In this document: piece by piece, positions 4,399 through 6,897 of the stretch
Layout of the letters: each line of letters begins with the position of its first letter
Numbering within the stretch: position 1 is the stretch's first letter
From: Pseudomonadota bacterium
Lineage (GTDB): Bacteria; Myxococcota; Polyangia; Polyangiales; Polyangiaceae
NCBI GenBank assembly: GCA_023419055.1
Contig: JAEZYO010000264.1
Location: 1-6,897, forward strand
Length of the DNA stretch: 6,897 nt
Direction: 5' to 3'
Translations under genes and position numbers: made by a program
Notes under the pieces: model-generated
Told to the model about the DNA's origin: nothing
The model's input: the letters and a program-made list of their open reading frames with translations, nothing else
Database searches by the model: none

Positions 4399-5631
4399 TT
4401 GGACAACGTCAGCCATACAGTCGCCGGGCTCCTGGTCGCGGAAGCTGCGATTCAGCTGCGCGCGCGTCGTGAAGCGATCACGTCACGCTGGTTCGGGCGA
4501 GCCGCCTACGCGGTGTCCGCCTTCGCCAACAACCTGCCTGATTTCGACGCCCTCTACACGCGCATCACCGAGCCACCTCGCCTCGGTTATCTGCTGCACC
4601 ACCGGGGGCACACGCACACCATCTTGGTGGCCCTCGCGCTCTCGGGCGCCGCGCTGCTCGCGCTCGCGCTGGCGGCGCGCAGGTGGGATCTCGGCCTCGG
4701 ACGTCGTGATTTCCAGTGGCTTTCGGGGCTCGCGTTCGGCGGGGCGTTGCTCCACATCGCGATGGACTCCACCAACAACTACGGAGTTCACCCCTTCTGG
4801 CCGATCTACAACGGCTGGTTTTACGGCGACTTCATCTTCATCGTCGAGCCGCTCTTCATCGCGATCGGTGTGCCGGCGCTCCTCCACACGCTCCGCTCTC
4901 CGGTCGCCCGCGTGTTGCTCGGCCTGTTCTTGATCTTGCTCGTCGGGCTCGCGTGGCTCGTGCCTTTCGTGCCGATGCTCTCGGCGGCCTTGATTTCGCT
5001 CGTCGCCATCCTCTCTTTCACGCTCTCCTCGCGCCTCGGGCCACTGCCGCGCATCGCGACGGTCTTCGCTCTGGCGCTCGCGGTCACCGGTCTCTTCTTC
5101 TGGTCACGCGTACGCGCGGAGCGCCTCGCCCGCGCCTCGCTCCCGAGCGGCGCCGCGCTGGCCGACGTCGTGCTGACGCCTTCACCCGGTAACCCGCTCT
5201 GCTTCACGCTCTGGCGGGTGAGCTCGACCGAAACCGAGTACATCGCCGAGCGTGGAGTGGTCGCGCCCTTCCCCAGCCACCATCCGGTCCAGAACTGCCG
5301 CACCGAACCCGACGAAGATGCTCCCACCGCTCCGCTCGTGCGCCTCGGCAGGGACGAGGGCCGCGGCCTCCGCTGGACGGGGCGCTTCAGCGCTCCTCTC
5401 GCCGAGCTCTCGACGCTGGCCCGCAAAGACTGCTTCGCCGCCGCGTTCTTGCGTTGGTCACGGGTGCCGTTCTGGTCGAGCGACGGGGGCGAGACGCTGA
5501 TCGGCGATCTGCGCTACGACCGCCAGCGGCCGCTCGAGTTCGCGGAGCTCGTGCTCCCAGGCGGTGAAGCGTGCCCGCGCTTCGTGCCCAACTGGACGCC
5601 GCCGCGACGAGATCTGATCGAGCGACATTGA
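4399..5631 (+). CDS. YdjM/DUF457-type membrane-bound metal-dependent hydrolase
   Basis: This 410-residue integral membrane protein has the family's signature residues in order. They are MDNVSHT at the N-terminus (H6), NLPDFD (D48, D50), HHRGHTHT at 67-74, HIAMDSTNNYG at 119-129 (H119, D123), and YNGWFYGDFIFIVEP at 137-151. The histidines and aspartates are the presumed metal ligands. Hydrophobic segments lie near 74-93, 108-120, 144-164, 171-192, 194-210 and 218-235. Residues about 237-410 are a soluble extension with no domain I recognise; short members such as E. coli YdjM lack it. The start is a TTG at 4399, chosen because MDN-SHT is the conserved family beginning; no clear ribosome binding site precedes it. 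The substrate of this family is not established. The gene begins 63 bases after paralogue 3 and converges on the esterase gene with a 13-base gap. Confidence 0.85.
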   Translation: MDNVSHTVAGLLVAEAAIQLRARREAITSRWFGRAAYAVSAFANNLPDFDALYTRITEPPRLGYLLHHRGHTHTILVALALSGAALLALALAARRWDLGLGRRDFQWLSGLAFGGALLHIAMDSTNNYGVHPFWPIYNGWFYGDFIFIVEPLFIAIGVPALLHTLRSPVARVLLGLFLILLVGLAWLVPFVPMLSAALISLVAILSFTLSSRLGPLPRIATVFALALAVTGLFFWSRVRAERLARASLPSGAALADVVLTPSPGNPLCFTLWRVSSTETEYIAERGVVAPFPSHHPVQNCRTEPDEDAPTAPLVRLGRDEGRGLRWTGRFSAPLAELSTLARKDCFAAAFLRWSRVPFWSSDGGETLIGDLRYDRQRPLEFAELVLPGGEACPRFVPNWTPPRRDLIERH

Positions 5632-5644
5632 GTCGAAGAGCGGC

Positions 5645-6601
5645 TCAGAGCCCCAGGTTCTTCACCAACACGTCGTGGAAGACGCCGGCGATGCGCGCGT
5701 GAGCTTCGCGCGTCGGGTGAATGCCGTCGTAGAGGTCGTCGAGCGTCAAGGTCGCGCGCACGTCCGCGAGGAACACGCGCTCACCGTAGGCGGGGTGGTC
5801 TGGGATGCGCTCGCGCAAAAGGTCGTTGAAGTCGTCCGCCATGTCGGTGCGGTCCAGCATGACGGACTCGACGATCTCCGAGGATTGCGGCGGGATGGTT
5901 CCGACGACGAGCTTGGCCTGCTCGGGCAAGATCCTGAGCAGATGGTCGACCAGCTTCTCGAAATCGTCTGCGTGCTCGGCCGGGGTCATGTTGGTCCACC
6001 ACGCGAAGTCGTTCGCCCCGAGCCAAAGGAGAACGATGTCTGGCGGCGTGATCTGGGTGAGCCAACCGTCGGCGTCGTCGAGCGTCTTTTGGATGGTCCA
6101 CGCGACGTGCCCTTCGTGATCCTTGTCGGCGATCTCGGTCGAGTCGTCGTATTCGGTGCCGACCATATCGACGGTCAGGCCGTCGGCGGTCAAAAGCTCG
6201 TAGATGTCATTGCGGTACCCGCCCTGCACTCCGAGCGTGATCGAGTCACCGAGCGTCCACACCTGGAGGACTCCGTCGTCCGGCGTGTACGCGCCCTTCC
6301 TCGGCGGGACGTCACTTGCACCTCCCTCGCCGCTGCCCCCTTCGAAAGGAGCTTCACCCGACGTGTCGGGAGCTTCGCTGCTCCCACCCTCGCTTTCGCT
6401 CTCGGCCGAGCGCTCGCCTTCCGACCGGCCCGAGCCGCCCGGACGCTCGATGCCGATCCCGGGGGACGCCGCTTCCGGGGGAGCGCCGGACGCTTCGGGG
6501 GGAGAAAAGATTCCCTCACTCTCGCTCCCGCCCGAGCACGAAGCGAAAGCCAAGAGCACGCAAGCGCCGGCAGCGCCGAGGTGGAAAGCCGATCGCGTCA
6601 T
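5645..6601 (-). CDS. Lipoprotein SGNH/GDSL hydrolase, carbohydrate esterase family 3-like
   Basis: The product has 318 residues from the ATG at 6601-6599. A GTG at 6643-6641 would add 14, but the ATG gives a compact lipoprotein signal: MTR, hydrophobic core 8-20, and lipobox-like FAS-C with C22 as the likely lipidated residue. Residues 23-108 are a glycine/serine/glutamate-rich flexible linker. The catalytic domain covers about 110-318. Block I is WTLGDSITLGVQGGYRND (nucleophile S120), the glycine block is DHEGH (G164), block III is LGANDF (N197), and block V is DGIHP (D292, H295) completing the Ser-Asp-His triad. The GVQGGYRND and DHEGH stretches resemble CE3 acetylxylan esterases, so deacetylation of a polysaccharide outside the inner membrane is likely; the true substrate is unknown. 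No clear ribosome binding site is visible. It is the only gene called on this strand and converges with the membrane hydrolase. Confidence 0.88.
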   Translation of the reverse strand: MTRSAFHLGAAGACVLLAFASCSGGSESEGIFSPPEASGAPPEAASPGIGIERPGGSGRSEGERSAESESEGGSSEAPDTSGEAPFEGGSGEGGASDVPPRKGAYTPDDGVLQVWTLGDSITLGVQGGYRNDIYELLTADGLTVDMVGTEYDDSTEIADKDHEGHVAWTIQKTLDDADGWLTQITPPDIVLLWLGANDFAWWTNMTPAEHADDFEKLVDHLLRILPEQAKLVVGTIPPQSSEIVESVMLDRTDMADDFNDLLRERIPDHPAYGERVFLADVRATLTLDDLYDGIHPTREAHARIAGVFHDVLVKNLGL

Positions 6602-6897
6602 GGGTGTGTGTGAGCCCACGTAGCAAGAGCCAGACCGACCCACCGGCGCCTTACTGTGATCGCGAGATTCCGCTTCGACTCAGCGCGCGCGTCTGCTCGA
6701 AGCGGAAGCGCCTGGCCGTCTCGCTCCCGCGCGTGACCCCTCTGCCGCACCGGGACCGGGAGGTCACGGCCAGAGACGCGGCCATCCGCCCCATCGACAC
6801 GCCACACCGGGTTCGCGGCGCTCGCCGTTGCTCGAACGCAGCGCCACATTCGAGAACGCCTCCGAGCGCTCCGGCGACGCTAGTCCGAGTACCCGCA
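6602..6897. other. Upstream region of the esterase gene, no gene seen
   Basis: About 296 bases at the window's right end show no convincing coding region; a short arginine-rich frame on the - strand has no domain or ribosome binding site. The stretch would contain the esterase promoter, but I cannot point to clear -35 and -10 elements. Its one distinct structure, the inverted repeat at 6668-6707, is listed separately. Confidence 0.5.
6668..6707. repeat. Perfect 11-bp inverted repeat upstream of the esterase gene
   Basis: TTCCGCTTCGA (6668-6678) and TCGAAGCGGAA (6697-6707) are exact reverse complements separated by 18 bases. The repeat lies 67 bases upstream of the esterase ATG on the - strand. 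It could be an operator for a dimeric regulator or an RNA hairpin at the 5' end of the esterase message. There is no T-run on either side, so a terminator is less likely. Confidence 0.6.

Noticed and set aside
5675..6613. A 312-residue frame on the + strand opposite the esterase
   Set aside because: The - strand has an intact lipobox and catalytic triad; the + frame is a compositional shadow with no recognisable features.

Overview
The window is high-GC bacterial DNA with lysine/alanine/proline-rich proteins, strong third-position G/C use, a surface c-type cytochrome-like protein with a proline-rich linker, and a small protein carrying an FVRS...YNIRS domain of a kind I associate with myxobacteria. 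Together these suggest a member of the Myxococcota, probably Polyangiales. This is inference from composition and protein style; no rRNA or marker gene is present.

Layout. (1) 25-2193, + strand: two genes 6 bases apart, each exporting a protein with one CxxCH haem-attachment motif. The first joins that motif through a proline-rich linker to an outer-membrane beta-barrel-like domain. The second is small, with a calcium-binding-type aspartate loop and a C-terminal hydrophobic segment ending in an arginine tail. They look like one transcription unit for an envelope redox or metal-handling pair of unknown role. (2) 2194-4335, + strand: a loose array of three small genes (2558-2851, 3561-3815, 4018-4335) whose products end in the same approximately 28-residue predicted helical module. 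The first two have lysine/arginine-rich, probably disordered N-terminal tails. The third instead has a compact N-terminal domain. The long spaces between them hold candidate promoters, a 16-bp inverted repeat, a run of five short perfect hairpins and a small upstream reading frame with a strong ribosome binding site. This is the most unusual part of the window. (3) 4399-5631, + strand: a YdjM/DUF457-type membrane metal-dependent hydrolase with a TTG start and a large C-terminal extension. (4) 5645-6601, - strand, convergent with the previous gene: a lipoprotein SGNH esterase resembling carbohydrate esterase family 3. A perfect 11-bp inverted repeat lies upstream of it, in a stretch at 6602-6897 where no gene was seen.

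How they work together: the cytochrome pair is a plausible functional unit. The three small paralogues are probably related regulators or nucleoid-associated factors, each with its own upstream control region. The membrane hydrolase and the esterase show no sequence-based link to either group. No tRNA, rRNA, CRISPR array, transposase or integrase was seen.
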